A stretch of 64,000 nucleotides of DNA from JADLHS01 sp020848635 (GCA_037044975.1 JBAOIL010000009.1:79720-143719); one strand, 5' to 3'. Positions 12,253 through 22,119 are shown, counted from the first letter of the stretch. Notes: generated by a model not told the origin, from the letters alone. Program-made: numbers and translations.

Positions 12253-12690
12253 TCAGGCTCCGGCCAGAAAAGTGAGGCGGACAAATATGAGCCGGCTGTC
12301 CGGTGCCAGCCAGACTTGCCGGTCCAGTTCGCGCTGTTCCTCGCCGTCGAGGATGACGAGATAGAGACCGTCTCCAAAGGCTTGCCAAGCCGTTACAACG
12401 GCTGCGTCTTCGTCCACAGGCTGATTCAAGTCGTGTCCCCCTGGAATCACGCGCCCTCCTTGGACGCCCTCCGCAATATTCCGCTCGGTCAGTACGCGGA
12501 CGAAGCGTTGATCCCGCTGACGCGCACCAAAGGCACGGACCTGCTCGCAAACGACGCGGCGGATGACCTCGCGCAATGTGAGCGATTCACCGTTGGATGG
12601 GAAGTTCGGCGGCAATGGCAAGGACCAGTCCGGGAGAAGTGGCTGTGTTCGACCCAGAGCCTGGACGCTAATGGTAAGATGGGCAGTCAT
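12253..12690 (-). CDS. Small protein upstream of the DUF4132 gene
   Basis: A 145-residue soluble protein encoded directly upstream of the DUF4132 gene (24 bp apart, same strand), so the two probably form an operon. Its sequence has a helical segment (LREVIRRVVCEQVRAF), a variable middle, then AFGDGLYLVILDGEEQREL and a C-terminus ending RLIFVRLTFLAGA. I recall small proteins of this kind next to DUF4132 genes in other bacteria, but I know no function for them. The short beta-rich end with a small-residue tail is weakly reminiscent of beta-grasp proteins; this is speculation. The ATG at 12690 is the natural start. Confidence 0.65.
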   Translation of the reverse strand: MTAHLTISVQALGRTQPLLPDWSLPLPPNFPSNGESLTLREVIRRVVCEQVRAFGARQRDQRFVRVLTERNIAEGVQGGRVIPGGHDLNQPVDEDAAVVTAWQAFGDGLYLVILDGEEQRELDRQVWLAPDSRLIFVRLTFLAGA

Positions 12691-12766
12691 TGTTGCGCGG
12701 CGGATGGTGCGCGAGGGCGCCCTTTTGAGTCAAGGGTTCGCGCTTCTCTGCCGGATCGGGAAGCCA

Positions 12767-12772
12767 TACAAT
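12767..12772 (+). promoter_or_regulatory. Candidate -10 box for the helicase gene
   Basis: TACAAT lies 9 bases before the helicase ATG at 12782. The -35 region at the proper distance is poor (TTCTCT at 12744-12749). The short distance matches other promoters in this window and would give a leaderless transcript. Confidence 0.35.
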
Positions 12773-12781
12773 CCCAATCCA

Positions 12782-15482
12782 ATGGCCGCGACGCTTTACA
12801 AGTTTTTGCCGTGCAATGCTCACATTACTAGCGATGTGCTTTTGGGTAACTTTCTCGAGTACGTCGAATCCCGCCGGCTCACACTTTATCCCGCGCAGGA
12901 ATCGGCCATCCTGGAATTGTTCGAGGACAAGAACGTCATTCTGAACACGCCCACCGGGTCAGGCAAATCGCTGGTGGCCACGGCGCTGCACTTCAAGGCC
13001 ATCGCCCAGGGACGTCGCTCCATCTACACCTGCCCGATCAAAGCGCTGGTGAACGAAAAGTTCATGGCGCTGTGTCGCGAGTTCGGTCCGGACAACGTCG
13101 GCCTCAGCACCGGCGACGCTTCGGTCAATCGCGATGCGCCGATCCTCTGCTGCACCGCGGAAATCCTGGCCAACATTGCGCTGCGGGAAGGCGCGGAGGC
13201 CAACGTACAGGACGTGGTCATGGACGAATTCCATTACTACGCCGATCGCGAGCGCGGCGTGGCGTGGCAGGTTCCCTTGCTGACGCTGCCGCAAACGCGC
13301 TTTCTCCTGATGTCCGCGACGCTGGGCGACACGACATTTTTTGAGGAAGAACTCACGCGGCTCACCGGGCGTGCGACCGTCGCGGTTGCGTCCACCGACC
13401 GGCCGGTTCCGTTGTCGCATGAGTATTCGGAACTGCCGTTGGCCAAGACGCTGGAGAGTCTTGCCGCGGATGGGCGGGCGCCGGTGTATGTGGTCCACTT
13501 CACGCAACTGGAAGCCGCGCAGAGCGCGCAGGATTTCACCAGCATCAATGTCTGCACGCGCGAGGAGAAAGCCGCGATCGCCACCGCGCTCGAAGGGTTC
13601 AAGTTCAGCAGCCCGTACGGACCGGACATCAAGAAATGGCTGCGGCATGGCATTGGGTTGCACCACGCCGGGTTGCTGCCGAAGTATCGCGTGTTGATCG
13701 AGCAACTCGCGCAGAAGGGTCTGCTGAAAGTCATCTGCGGCACGGACACGTTGGGCGTTGGCATCAATGTGCCGATTCGCACCGTGCTGTTCACGCGGCT
13801 GTGCAAGTATGACGGGCAAAAGACCGGCATCCTAACCGCGCGGGACTTTCATCAGATCAGCGGCCGGGCCGGGCGCAAGGGCTTTGATGATCGCGGCTGG
13901 GTTGTGGCGCAGGCGCCGGAGCATGTGATCGAAAACCTGAAGCTTGCGGAAAAATCGGCGCGGGGCGGGAAGAAGACGGTGAAGCGGCAGGCGCCGGAAA
14001 GAAATTTCGTCAATTGGGACAAGAACACCTTCGCGCGTTTGATCGTCGCGCCGCCGGAGCGGCTCACGTCGCGCTTTCAAGTCACCCATGGGATGTTGCT
14101 AAATGTGCTGAGCCGCAAAGGCGACGGCTGCCGGGCGATGCAGCAACTCATCGCGCGGTGTCATGACACGCCCCGGCAGAAGCAGGCGCACATCAAGCGC
14201 GGCTGGCAATTGTTCCGTTCGCTGCTGGATCGCAAGATTGTGGAGTTCAGCAATCCGCCCGGAGCGGGGACCGCTGAATCAGCAAGTTCCAATCCGATTA
14301 AAAGTCAGGATGACATCCGCCCTCACCCCGGCCCTCTCCCCGGGGGAGAGGGCCGGGGTGAGGGCGAGCGGAAACTGCGCGTGAACGTGGAGTTGCAGGA
14401 CGATTTCTCGATGGACCAGGCGCTGTCGTTGTATCTGCTCGACACAATTCCGTTGGTGGATCCGCAGCAGCCGGATTACGCGCTCATTCTCCTGACGCTG
14501 GTGGAATCCATCATCGAAGACCCGGATATCATCCTGCGCAAGCAACTCGACCGCGTGAAGGACCAGAAGATGGCCGAGATGAAGATGGAGGGAATCGAGT
14601 ACGATAAGCGGATGGAGGAGCTGGAGAAACTGGAATACCCCAAGCCGAACCGGGAGTTTGTCTATTCAACCTTCAATGCCTTCGCCGACAAACATCCGTG
14701 GGTCGGCCAGGAGAACATCCGCCCGAAATCCATCGCGCGGGAGATGTTTGAATCGTTCCGTTCGTTTTCCGATTACATCCGCGATTACGAATTGCAGCGC
14801 GCCGAGGGCGTTCTGCTCCGCCATTTGAACCGGGTTTACAAAGTCCTCACCCAGAATGTTCCCGATGCGGCCAAGAACGATCAAGTCCGCGAGATGGAAC
14901 TGTATCTCGGCTCGATGATCCGGCAGGTGGATTCGAGCCTGCTCGACGAGTGGGAGAAAATGCGCGATCCGAATTTCCAGCGCGCCGAAACCAAGGAAGT
15001 GCGCCCCGCCCGGCGCAGAGGAAGCCGACAAAGACATCACGCGCGACACCAAAGCGTTCACGGCGACGATCCGAAACCGCATCTTTGTTTTCCTGCGCGG
15101 GCTGGTGATCGGGGATTACGAAGCGGCCATTGCCAACCTTGCTGCCGGTGCCGGTAGGGCCGACCTGCCGGTCGGCTCGGAAGCGCTGCAGTGCGTCCCT
15201 ACCGATGCAGAAGGAGACCCTTGGACCGCGGACCGGTTGCATGCGGCGGTGGAGGCCTACCATGTCGAGCATGAGCGGATTTGCCTGGAGCCGGAAGCGC
15301 GCAATGCGCGGCACACTTACGTGGTGCCGGCCGAGGACAAGAAGACTTGGCGCGTCCAGCAAATGCTCGTTGATCCGGAGGGTGACAACGACTGGGTGGC
15401 GGAATTCGAAGTGGACCTGGCGCAGTCCCGCGCTGCGGGCGAGCCTTGCCTGCAGTTGCGCCGCATCGGCAGTCTGGTTTAA
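12782..15482 (+). CDS. Ski2-like superfamily 2 helicase, DUF3516-type C-terminus (frame broken once)
   Basis: A DExH-box RNA or DNA helicase. Motif I is TPTGSGKS, motif II is DEFHYY, motif III is SATLG, then HHAGLLPKYR, GTDTLGVGINVPIRTV and motif VI QISGRAGRKGFDDRG. This layout is that of Ski2/HelY-type enzymes, and the long C-terminus resembles DUF3516 helicases of Actinobacteria and Verrucomicrobia. ATG 12782 gives a compact N-terminus. One indel near 15000-15012, in a GCGCCCCGCCC stretch, moves the last 150 residues (EEADKDITRDTKAF onwards) to another frame. Two short palindromic segments are inserted in frame, at 14318-14366 and 15153-15203. The gene is divergent from the DUF4132 operon. 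The substrate cannot be told from sequence. Confidence 0.85.
14318..14366. repeat. Perfect 49-bp palindrome inside helicase gene
   Basis: Every base from 14318 to 14341 pairs with its mirror from 14343 to 14366, around a centre at 14342. The element is extremely GC rich and is read through as HPGPLPGGEGRGEGE. It looks like a REP- or MITE-type dispersed palindrome that landed in a coding region between two conserved parts of the helicase. Confidence 0.85.
15153..15203. repeat. 51-bp inverted-repeat element inside helicase gene
   Basis: The element starts GGTAGGG and ends CCCTACC (7-bp terminal inverted repeats). It holds an internal hairpin, GCCGACC at 15159-15165 paired with GGTCGGC at 15170-15176. 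Its length is a multiple of three and it is translated (GRADLPVGSEALQ region) between conserved C-terminal helicase segments. Confidence 0.65.
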
Positions 15483-15504
15483 GTCAAAGCCAGCCTAAAT
15501 GGTT

Positions 15505-15533
15505 TTGACGCCTTGGATTTATCCACCCATCTT
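15505..15533 (+). promoter_or_regulatory. Promoter of the prolyl oligopeptidase gene
   Basis: TTGACG (15505-15510), 17-base spacer, CATCTT (15528-15533). The ATG at 15541 is 7 bases after the -10 box, so the message should be leaderless. The -35 is a near-consensus sigma70-type box; the -10 is weaker. Confidence 0.55.
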
Positions 15534-15540
15534 TCGCGGC

Positions 15541-17689
15541 ATGTTATCGGTTATTCGAAATTTACTCCTGGTGACGGCGGTTGCGCTGTTGCCCACCGGC
15601 TGTACCACAATGCCCCCCCAATTGATTTATCCATCCACCAGCAAAACGAATGTCGTGGACAATTACCACGGCACGACGGTCGCCGACCCGTATCGCTGGT
15701 TGGAGGATGACAATGCGCCCGCCACGAAAGACTGGGTCGCGGCGCAGAACCGAGTCACGTGTGCTTACCTCAACGCCATTCCCGGCCGGACGGCGATCAA
15801 GGCGCGGCTCACGAAGTTGTGGAACTTCGAGCGTTATGGCGTGCCGTTCAAGGAGGGTGGGCGTTACTTCTATTCGCGCAACGACGGGCTGCAAAACCAA
15901 AGCGTGCTTTACACCGTCGAGACTCTCACCGCTCCTCCGCGCGTGTTGCTGGACCCAAACACGCTCTCGACCGATGGCACGGTGGCACTCACGGGCATGG
16001 CCGTCAGCGACGATGGCAACCTGCTCGCCTACGGCTTGTCAGCCTCCGGCTCGGACTGGGAGCAATGGAAAGTCCGCGATGTGCGCACGGGCCAGGATCT
16101 GGCCGATCACTTGGAATGGGTAAAATTTAGCGGAGCATCCTGGCGCAAGGATGGCCGTGGTTTCTATTACAGCCGTTACGACGCGCCCAAATCCGGCGAC
16201 GCGCTCAAGGGCGTTAACAAGTTCCACAAACTTTATTTCCACCAACTCGGGACGGAGCAAGTGGCGGACGCGCTGGTTTACGAGCGGAAGGACAAGCCGG
16301 ATTGGGGTTTTGGCAGTCAGGTCACGGATGATGGTCGCTATCTGATCATCTCCGTCAGCGAGGGCACCGATCCGAAGAACCGCGTGCTCTACAAGGATTT
16401 GTCGGTGGCAGATGCGCCGGTGGTCGAGCTGTTGATGGATTTCGACGCGAGCTATGATTTCGTGGACAACGACGGGTCGGTGTTCTGGTTCAAGACCGAT
16501 CTGGCCGCGCCGCGCAGTCGCCTGATCGCGATTGATGTCACCCAACCCGGGCGCGCGAATTGGAAAGAAATCATCCCGCAGAGCACGGACACCCTGCAAG
16601 GCGTGAGCGTGGTGAATCAGCAGTTCATCGCCGGCTACCTCAAGGATGCGCGGAGTGGGGTGAAAATTTTCACCTTGGCCGGCAAGCCGGTGCGAGACGT
16701 GGCGTTGCCCGGCCTGGGCACCGTCGGCGGCTTCAGCGGCAAGCGCGCCGACACGGAAACATTCTTTAGTTATACCAGCTTCACGACGCCCGGGACCATT
16801 TACCGATACGATCTGCCGACCGGTCAAAGCACCATCTTCCGCCAGCCGCAATTGGATTTTGACGCGGCGGCCTATGAAACGAAACAGGTTTTCTACGCGA
16901 GCAAAGACGACACCCGCGTACCCATGTTCCTGGTTTACAAACGCGGGTTGAAACTTAACGGTCAGAACCCGACCCTGCTTTACGGCTACGGCGGATTCAA
17001 CATCAGCCTTACACCGGGTTTCAGCGTTAGCCGCGCGGCGTGGCTGGAAATGGGTGGTGTTTATGCGCTCGCCAACCTGCGTGGCGGCGGCGAATACGGC
17101 GAGGACTGGCATCAAGCCGGCACCAAACTGCGCAAGCAAAACGTCTTCGATGACTTCATCGCGGCGGCGGAATGGCTCGTGGCGAACCACTATACCTCGT
17201 CCCAGAAGCTGGCGATCCAAGGCGGCAGCAATGGCGGCTTGCTGGTGGGCGCATGCCTGACGCAACGCCCGGAACTCTTCCGCGCGGCGCTGCCGGCGGT
17301 GGGCGTAATGGACATGCTGCGCTTTCCACAAGTTCACCATCGGCTGGGCATGGTGCAGCGATTACGGCAGTGCGGACAATGCGGACGAGTTCATGGCGCT
17401 CTATGCCTATTCGCCCTACCACAATCTCAAACCCGGCGTGCGCTATCCCGCGACGATGGTCACGACCGCGGACCACGACGACCGCGTGGTGCCCGCGCAC
17501 AGCTTCAAGTTCGCCGCCCGGCTGCAGGCGTACCATCGCGGTCGGAATCCGGTGTTGATCCGTATTGATACAAAGGCCGGCCACGGCGCGGGAAAACCCA
17601 CCACGAAACAGATCGAAGAAAAGGCCGATGAGCTGGCCTTCCTGACCCAGGAACTCGGGTTGAAGTTGCCGGCCACGGCCAAGAGGTAG
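15541..17689 (+). CDS. Prolyl oligopeptidase family (S9A) lipoprotein (frame broken once)
   Basis: A serine peptidase expected to cleave short peptides after proline, anchored outside the cytoplasm. A lipoprotein signal (RNLLLVTAVALLPTGC) precedes the beta-propeller, which begins with VADPYRWLEDDNAP, the usual S9A opening. The catalytic alpha/beta hydrolase domain has GGSNGGLLVG (nucleophile Ser), DHDDRVVPAHSFK (Asp) and KAGHGAG (His), so the triad is complete. One indel at about 17327-17333 (CTTTCC, where RFHKFTIGW is expected) shifts the last 120 residues. ATG 15541 is chosen because it gives a clean signal peptide and sits just behind a promoter. The gene is monocistronic and converges with the lipid-kinase-like gene. 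About 715 residues is the family norm. Confidence 0.92.
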
Positions 17690-17820
17690 GTGTCGGAGCA
17701 ATCCAGTCTGGAGGAGTGCGTTCGCCTGACGAAGGGCACGCGGCGGGAAGCCCGAACTCCGGGCCGATGTTGAAACACCCCTCGACCAGAGCTGAAGCGC
17801 GGGAGTCGTCTCCTTGAAAT

Positions 17821-18894
17821 TCAGGGAATCAATATCCTCAAGGCCTGGGGCACGACTTCCAACTGCCCGGGTGTGTAACCAATGAGTTCCCCGTCCGCTG
17901 CCACGGCCAGCGGCGGGTCCGCTTCCACCGTCACGCTGCGCGCGGAGAAATAGCGCAATTTGGAGTGTGACATGCGGCGGCCCCGACAAACCTGCCAGAG
18001 GAGGGCGATGGTGGCCCAGCGGCCGATTGCCTCGCACACATTCACGTCCAGCAGCCCATCATCAATGCATGCATCCGGCGCGAGCCGCATGCCCCCGCCG
18101 GCCATTTCCCCGTTGCTCACACAGACCAGCAGAAATCGCTTCTCCCAGGTCCGACCGTCAGCGGTCACGCGCATCCGCGGGGCGCGGTAGGTCCAGATGG
18201 CGCGAAGGGCACCCACCGGATAGGCCAAGCGTTGACCAAAGACGCGTTTGACCAGCGGGGTCGTCCGGTTCAACGATTCACCGGCGATGCCCACGGCCCC
18301 GAACAGCAGGGCGTAGCGCAACACCGGCGTCCCGCCCACCTGACAGCGGATTCGGATGGCATCCACGGTTCTTGTGCGGTTCCCCTGAAGCGCCAGACAT
18401 GCCTGCGTGATGTCGTTGATGCCGCATTGCCGGGCGGCATCGTTCCCGGTGCCCAAGGGCACCACGCCCAGGACCGGGTTGGGGGCGCCGGACAGCAAGA
18501 GTCCGCTGGCCACCTCGAACAACGTTCCGTCGCCGCCGACCGCCACGACGACATCGCACTCACGAGCCAATGCTTGCGCGCAGCGGACGGCGTCGCCGGG
18601 GCCCGCCGTGAATCGCACTTCTGCTTGGATGCCGTCCTGACGGAATCGGTTTTGGAGTTCCGCCCACTGGGCCGAACAACGACCGGCGGCGGCGGCGGGG
18701 TTGATGATGAATCCGATTTGCTTCAGCATGGTTATGCCCGGCTGATTCGTTGTGTGGTCTGCGCTCGGCCCTTCCGCGAACTTGCGGGACTGGTCTTCGC
18801 CTCCCATGCGAGCGGCACCCAGTCCGAAACCCGCGTAAGTTTGGGGGGGCGGATTGTGGCCCGGTGCAGGATTGTTGAATTCCAGAGTGTTCAT
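17821..18894 (-). CDS. Diacylglycerol kinase / YegS-type lipid kinase family protein
   Basis: A DAGK catalytic-domain protein, expected to phosphorylate a lipid such as diacylglycerol. The glycine-rich nucleotide site GGDGTLFEVASG and PLGTGNDAARQ are intact, and the C-terminal half has the second lobe with NGEMAGGGMRLAPDACIDDGLL. Two starts compete. ATG 18894 overlaps the stop of the upstream EEP gene (ATGA) and has a GAGG about 10 bases before it, but adds 55 residues of low complexity. ATG 18729 (MLKQIGFIINPAAAAG) gives the usual family N-terminus. Coupled translation with the EEP gene makes the longer form possible. The substrate is not determinable. Confidence 0.85.
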   Translation of the reverse strand: MNTLEFNNPAPGHNPPPQTYAGFGLGAARMGGEDQSRKFAEGPSADHTTNQPGITMLKQIGFIINPAAAAGRCSAQWAELQNRFRQDGIQAEVRFTAGPGDAVRCAQALARECDVVVAVGGDGTLFEVASGLLLSGAPNPVLGVVPLGTGNDAARQCGINDITQACLALQGNRTRTVDAIRIRCQVGGTPVLRYALLFGAVGIAGESLNRTTPLVKRVFGQRLAYPVGALRAIWTYRAPRMRVTADGRTWEKRFLLVCVSNGEMAGGGMRLAPDACIDDGLLDVNVCEAIGRWATIALLWQVCRGRRMSHSKLRYFSARSVTVEADPPLAVAADGELIGYTPGQLEVVPQALRILIP

Positions 18895-19880
18895 GGCTGT
18901 GAAACCTCACGGACCGGACTCGGGATTTGCAGATCAATCATCACCGGCAGGTGATCGCTGCCGACTTGCGGGCCGAGCTGTTTGTTGCGGATCCGGATTG
19001 AAGTCGAAACGAGGCAGTGGTCGAGCGCGATTCGCCCGCAGGGCAGCCACGCCGGCCACGACCCAAAGCAACCGCGTCCCTGGGAGGTATTCTTCAATCC
19101 ACTCTCGCGGAGCAACTGGCTGAAGTAAGGACTCGACGGGGTGGCATTCAGGTCGCCAAGAACAATCGCCGGCATGGCACAGCGACGAATCCGCGCGGCG
19201 ATTTCTCGGAACTGTTCATTCCGCCGTCGCGCGGATTCGGCGGAACCCGGCGGTAGCGGATGGGTGCCCAGGAGGAAAACGTTTTGCCCTTCCACGGTAA
19301 CGGTTACGGCAATGGACGGAACTTCTGACATGCCGAATTCAACCACCGCGCTGTTCGTCAACGGGAGCCGGCTAAACAGCGCGATACCGAAATTGTCTTC
19401 GCGTGGTTCGGCGATGACCTGTGGGTAATGAGTCCGGAGTGAGCTCAAGGCGTTCATCCAGCGCTCGTTCACTTCCAGGAGCAGAACGACATCCGCATTC
19501 TCGCGGCGAAGATACTCCAAGACAAGGTCGCTACGCTCGTTCGCGGTGTGAACATTGATCGCCACGAGTTGCAATCGCGGGCCGTCGGTCGCCCGCGGTG
19601 TTGCTTCCGGCCACAAGAGGACCAATACCAACAGCGAGTTGACTGTGGCAGCGACACCACAAGTCGCTACCATTCGCCAGCGGCGTCTCAACGCCCAGAC
19701 CGCCGTCATTACGGCCAGCAAAATCGCCAAATGCAGGCGGAAGTGGCTGGTTAGCTCAAAAATCCACCAGCACCGTCCCAGAAAGCCGGTGACGGTGGCG
19801 AGACAGGCCAGGGCGGCGCCGACCTCCAACAACCCCCAAACGGTGAGACGGGAGCTTCGCGCCGGCGGTTGCGGTGTCAT
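18891..19880 (-). CDS. Membrane-anchored endonuclease/exonuclease/phosphatase (EEP) family protein
   Basis: The first ~100 residues hold three hydrophobic segments (LLEVGAALACLATVTGFLG, LHLAILLAVMTAVWAL, TCGVAATVNSLLVLVLLW). They are followed by an EEP domain with the expected order of motifs: INVHTANERS, VVLLLEVNERW (metal-binding Glu), LLGTHPLPPGS, VLGDLNATP, ALDHCLVS and GSDHLPVMID. The fold covers nucleases, sphingomyelinases and phosphatases, and the substrate here is unknown. The domain should face the periplasm. The stop overlaps the upstream start of the lipid-kinase-like gene. A joint role in lipid head-group metabolism is an inference from that overlap. uvrB ends only 20 bp upstream, so the three genes may be one transcript. 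Confidence 0.85.
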   Translation of the reverse strand: MTPQPPARSSRLTVWGLLEVGAALACLATVTGFLGRCWWIFELTSHFRLHLAILLAVMTAVWALRRRWRMVATCGVAATVNSLLVLVLLWPEATPRATDGPRLQLVAINVHTANERSDLVLEYLRRENADVVLLLEVNERWMNALSSLRTHYPQVIAEPREDNFGIALFSRLPLTNSAVVEFGMSEVPSIAVTVTVEGQNVFLLGTHPLPPGSAESARRRNEQFREIAARIRRCAMPAIVLGDLNATPSSPYFSQLLRESGLKNTSQGRGCFGSWPAWLPCGRIALDHCLVSTSIRIRNKQLGPQVGSDHLPVMIDLQIPSPVREVSQP

Positions 19881-19900
19881 TCAAGCCAAGGATGAACCGT

Positions 19901-22042
19901 TCAAAACGGTTTTTCAACTCGGCGGCTCCGCTTGCAGGGACCGCCACGGGAGCTGCGGGTTGGGCGATAACTCACGGACTTCGCCTTCGGTTCCGCTCCC
20001 GGGGCCGAACCTTCGAGCGCTCGCTTCAGTTCCTTGATCTGGTCGCGACACAACGCCGCTTTCTCGAACTCCAGGTTATTCGCAGCGGCGAGCATTTCCG
20101 CTTCGAGTTCGCTGATGGTCGCGGTGAGATCAACGTCCACACCGGCCTCGCGCAACACCCCGTCCGCCTGTTTGCGGTTCGTTTCGTAGGTGGCCAGGCT
20201 TTCTTCGACCGCTCGACTGACACTGCGCGGGGTAATGTGGTGTTCCGTGTTGTAGGCGACCTGACGTTTGCGCCGATATTCGGTGACGGCCAGAAACTTT
20301 TTGATGCTGTCGGTCATCACGTCGGCGTAGAGAATTACTTCGCCATTCAGATGCCGTGCGGCGCGACCGGCGGTTTGGATCAAACTCGTCTCACTGCGGA
20401 GAAAACCTTCCTTGTCCGCGTCAAGAATGGCTACCAACGAAACCTCCGGCAGATCGAGCCCCTCGCGCAAGAGATTGATGCCGACCAGTACGTCGAATTC
20501 ACCTTTGCGGAGAGCGCGTAGAATTTCTACGCGCTCGATCGCGTCAATCTCGCTATGCAAGTAACGCACGTTCACCCCAATGTCGCGCAGATAATCGGTC
20601 AGTTCCTCGGCTGTGCGCTTGGTGAGCGTGGTGACGAGGATGCGTTCCTTGCTGTCGGCGCGCTTGCGACATTCCTCGATGAGATCATCAATCTGTCCCT
20701 TGAGCGGCTTGATGGTGACCTTCGGGTCAATGAGTCCAGTCGGGCGGATGACAAGTTCGGCAACGCCGGGTAGCGCGCCAATCCGTTGCGAGGTGTGGGT
20801 ATAACCCGCCGGGTCCACCGCGGACGCTCCCGCGCTCGCCCGCGCCCAGCCCAGCTCGCGGGGCGCGGGCGTGGCGCTGACGTAAATCGTCTGCGTCTGA
20901 ATCGCCTGAAACTCCAGAAAGTTCAACGGGCGGTTATCCAGCGCGCTCGGCAGCCGGAAGCCGTGCTCGACCAACACCGTTTTGCGCGAACGATCGCCCT
21001 CCGACATCCCGCCGATTTGCGAAACCGTTACGTGCGATTCATCGAGCACGAGCAGAAAGTCATCGGGGAAGAAATCAATCACTGTTGCGGGCCGCGAGCC
21101 GGGCGGGCGGTTGGCGATATGGCGGGAGTAATTCTCGATGCCGGAGCAGAAGCCCATCTCCTCCATCATTTCGAGATCGTATTCCGTGCGCATCTTGATG
21201 CGCTGTGCTTCGAGCAGCTTGCCTTGCTGCTCAAATTCCACGATGCGCGCGCGGAGCTCCTCGCGAATGGCGAGGGCGGCGCGCTTCATTTTGTCGCCGG
21301 TCGTGACAAATTGTTTCGCCGGAAAAATCATCGTATTGGCGGGCGCGGCCAGCTTTTCGCCAGTGAGCGGCTCGAACTGGGTGATGCGCTCGATTTCATC
21401 GCCGAAGAATTCCACCCGCAGTGCGTCCTCGCGCCCGGCGGGGCAAAGTTCAATCGTGTCGCCGCGCACGCGAAACTGGCCGCGTTCGAAGGTGAGGTCG
21501 TTGCGGTTGTATTGCAGGTCCACGAGGCGGGCAAGAAATTGCTCACGCGACACCGCCTGCCCAACGAATACCGGGATCACCATGGCCTCGTAATCCTCCT
21601 TGCTGCCCGTGCCATAGATGCACGACACGCTGGCCACCACAATCACGTCACGCCGGGCGAACAGCGAACTCATCGTCGAGAGCCGCATCCGCTCGATCTC
21701 CTCGTTGATGGCGGAATCCTTCTCAATGAACGTGTCCGTGCGCGGAATGTAAGCCTCGGGCTGGTAGTAATCGAAGTAGCTGACGAAATATTCGACGGCG
21801 TTGTGCGGAAAAAAACTCTTAAACTCCGCGTAAAGCTGCGCCGCGAGCGTTTTGTTATGCGAGATGACCAGCGTGGGTTTGTTGACGTTCTTGATGACGT
21901 TGGCAATCGTGAAAGTCTTGCCCGAACCTGTGACCCCGAGCAGCACCTGATGTTTCGCGCCGGACAGAACGCCCTCCGTCAGCTTCGCAATCGCTTGCGG
22001 CTGATCTCCGGCGGGGGCGTAATCGGAAACAAGTTCGAACAT
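19901..22042 (-). CDS. uvrB: Excinuclease ABC subunit B
   Basis: UvrB is the damage-verifying helicase of nucleotide excision repair, working with UvrA and UvrC. Walker A GVTGSGKTFTIANV, the beta-hairpin region YYQPEAYIPRTDTFIEKDS, DESHVTVSQIGGM, VSATPAPREL, VGINLLREGLDLPEVSLV, QTAGRAARH and the C-terminal UVR motif (ISELEAEMLAAANNLEFEKAA) are all in order. ATG 22042 (MFELVSDYAPAGDQP) is the family start and stands 8 bases behind a -10 box. The odd point is about 27 extra residues between VSATPAPRELGW and VAELVIRPTGL, where most UvrB proteins have only a few. The tail after the UVR motif is basic and short. Confidence 0.96.
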   Translation of the reverse strand: MFELVSDYAPAGDQPQAIAKLTEGVLSGAKHQVLLGVTGSGKTFTIANVIKNVNKPTLVISHNKTLAAQLYAEFKSFFPHNAVEYFVSYFDYYQPEAYIPRTDTFIEKDSAINEEIERMRLSTMSSLFARRDVIVVASVSCIYGTGSKEDYEAMVIPVFVGQAVSREQFLARLVDLQYNRNDLTFERGQFRVRGDTIELCPAGREDALRVEFFGDEIERITQFEPLTGEKLAAPANTMIFPAKQFVTTGDKMKRAALAIREELRARIVEFEQQGKLLEAQRIKMRTEYDLEMMEEMGFCSGIENYSRHIANRPPGSRPATVIDFFPDDFLLVLDESHVTVSQIGGMSEGDRSRKTVLVEHGFRLPSALDNRPLNFLEFQAIQTQTIYVSATPAPRELGWARASAGASAVDPAGYTHTSQRIGALPGVAELVIRPTGLIDPKVTIKPLKGQIDDLIEECRKRADSKERILVTTLTKRTAEELTDYLRDIGVNVRYLHSEIDAIERVEILRALRKGEFDVLVGINLLREGLDLPEVSLVAILDADKEGFLRSETSLIQTAGRAARHLNGEVILYADVMTDSIKKFLAVTEYRRKRQVAYNTEHHITPRSVSRAVEESLATYETNRKQADGVLREAGVDVDLTATISELEAEMLAAANNLEFEKAALCRDQIKELKRALEGSAPGAEPKAKSVSYRPTRSSRGGPCKRSRRVEKPF
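20765..20845. repeat. Probable in-frame inserted element within uvrB
   Basis: These 81 bases encode about 27 residues (ARASAGASAVDPAGYTHTSQ and on) that are absent from ordinary UvrB between the SATP motif and the IRPTGL motif. The segment contains a small imperfect palindrome (GGGTATAACCC). Calling it an inserted dispersed element is an inference from length and position. Confidence 0.4.
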
Positions 22043-22050
22043 CGCCGCCG

Positions 22051-22079
22051 AACGTAGAAGTCGCGGCAACCAGAGTCAA
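22051..22079 (-). promoter_or_regulatory. uvrB promoter
   Basis: On the minus strand, TTGACT (22079-22074), 17-base spacer, TACGTT (22056-22051). The uvrB ATG follows after 8 bases, which fits leaderless transcription. No LexA-type operator was recognised. Confidence 0.6.
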
Positions 22080-22119
22080 CCCGGGCAGTAAGCCGGCATT
22101 GACGTCACCCCGTTCCAAT

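Noticed and set aside
19893..19913. Hairpin AACCGTT/AACGGTT with a T-run near the uvrB stop as a terminator
   Set aside because: The T-run follows the stem only on the plus strand, where no gene ends; uvrB and the EEP gene are on the minus strand.
20786..22057. 423-codon plus-strand open frame opposite uvrB
   Set aside because: It mirrors uvrB codons and has no motif; uvrB is intact on the other strand.
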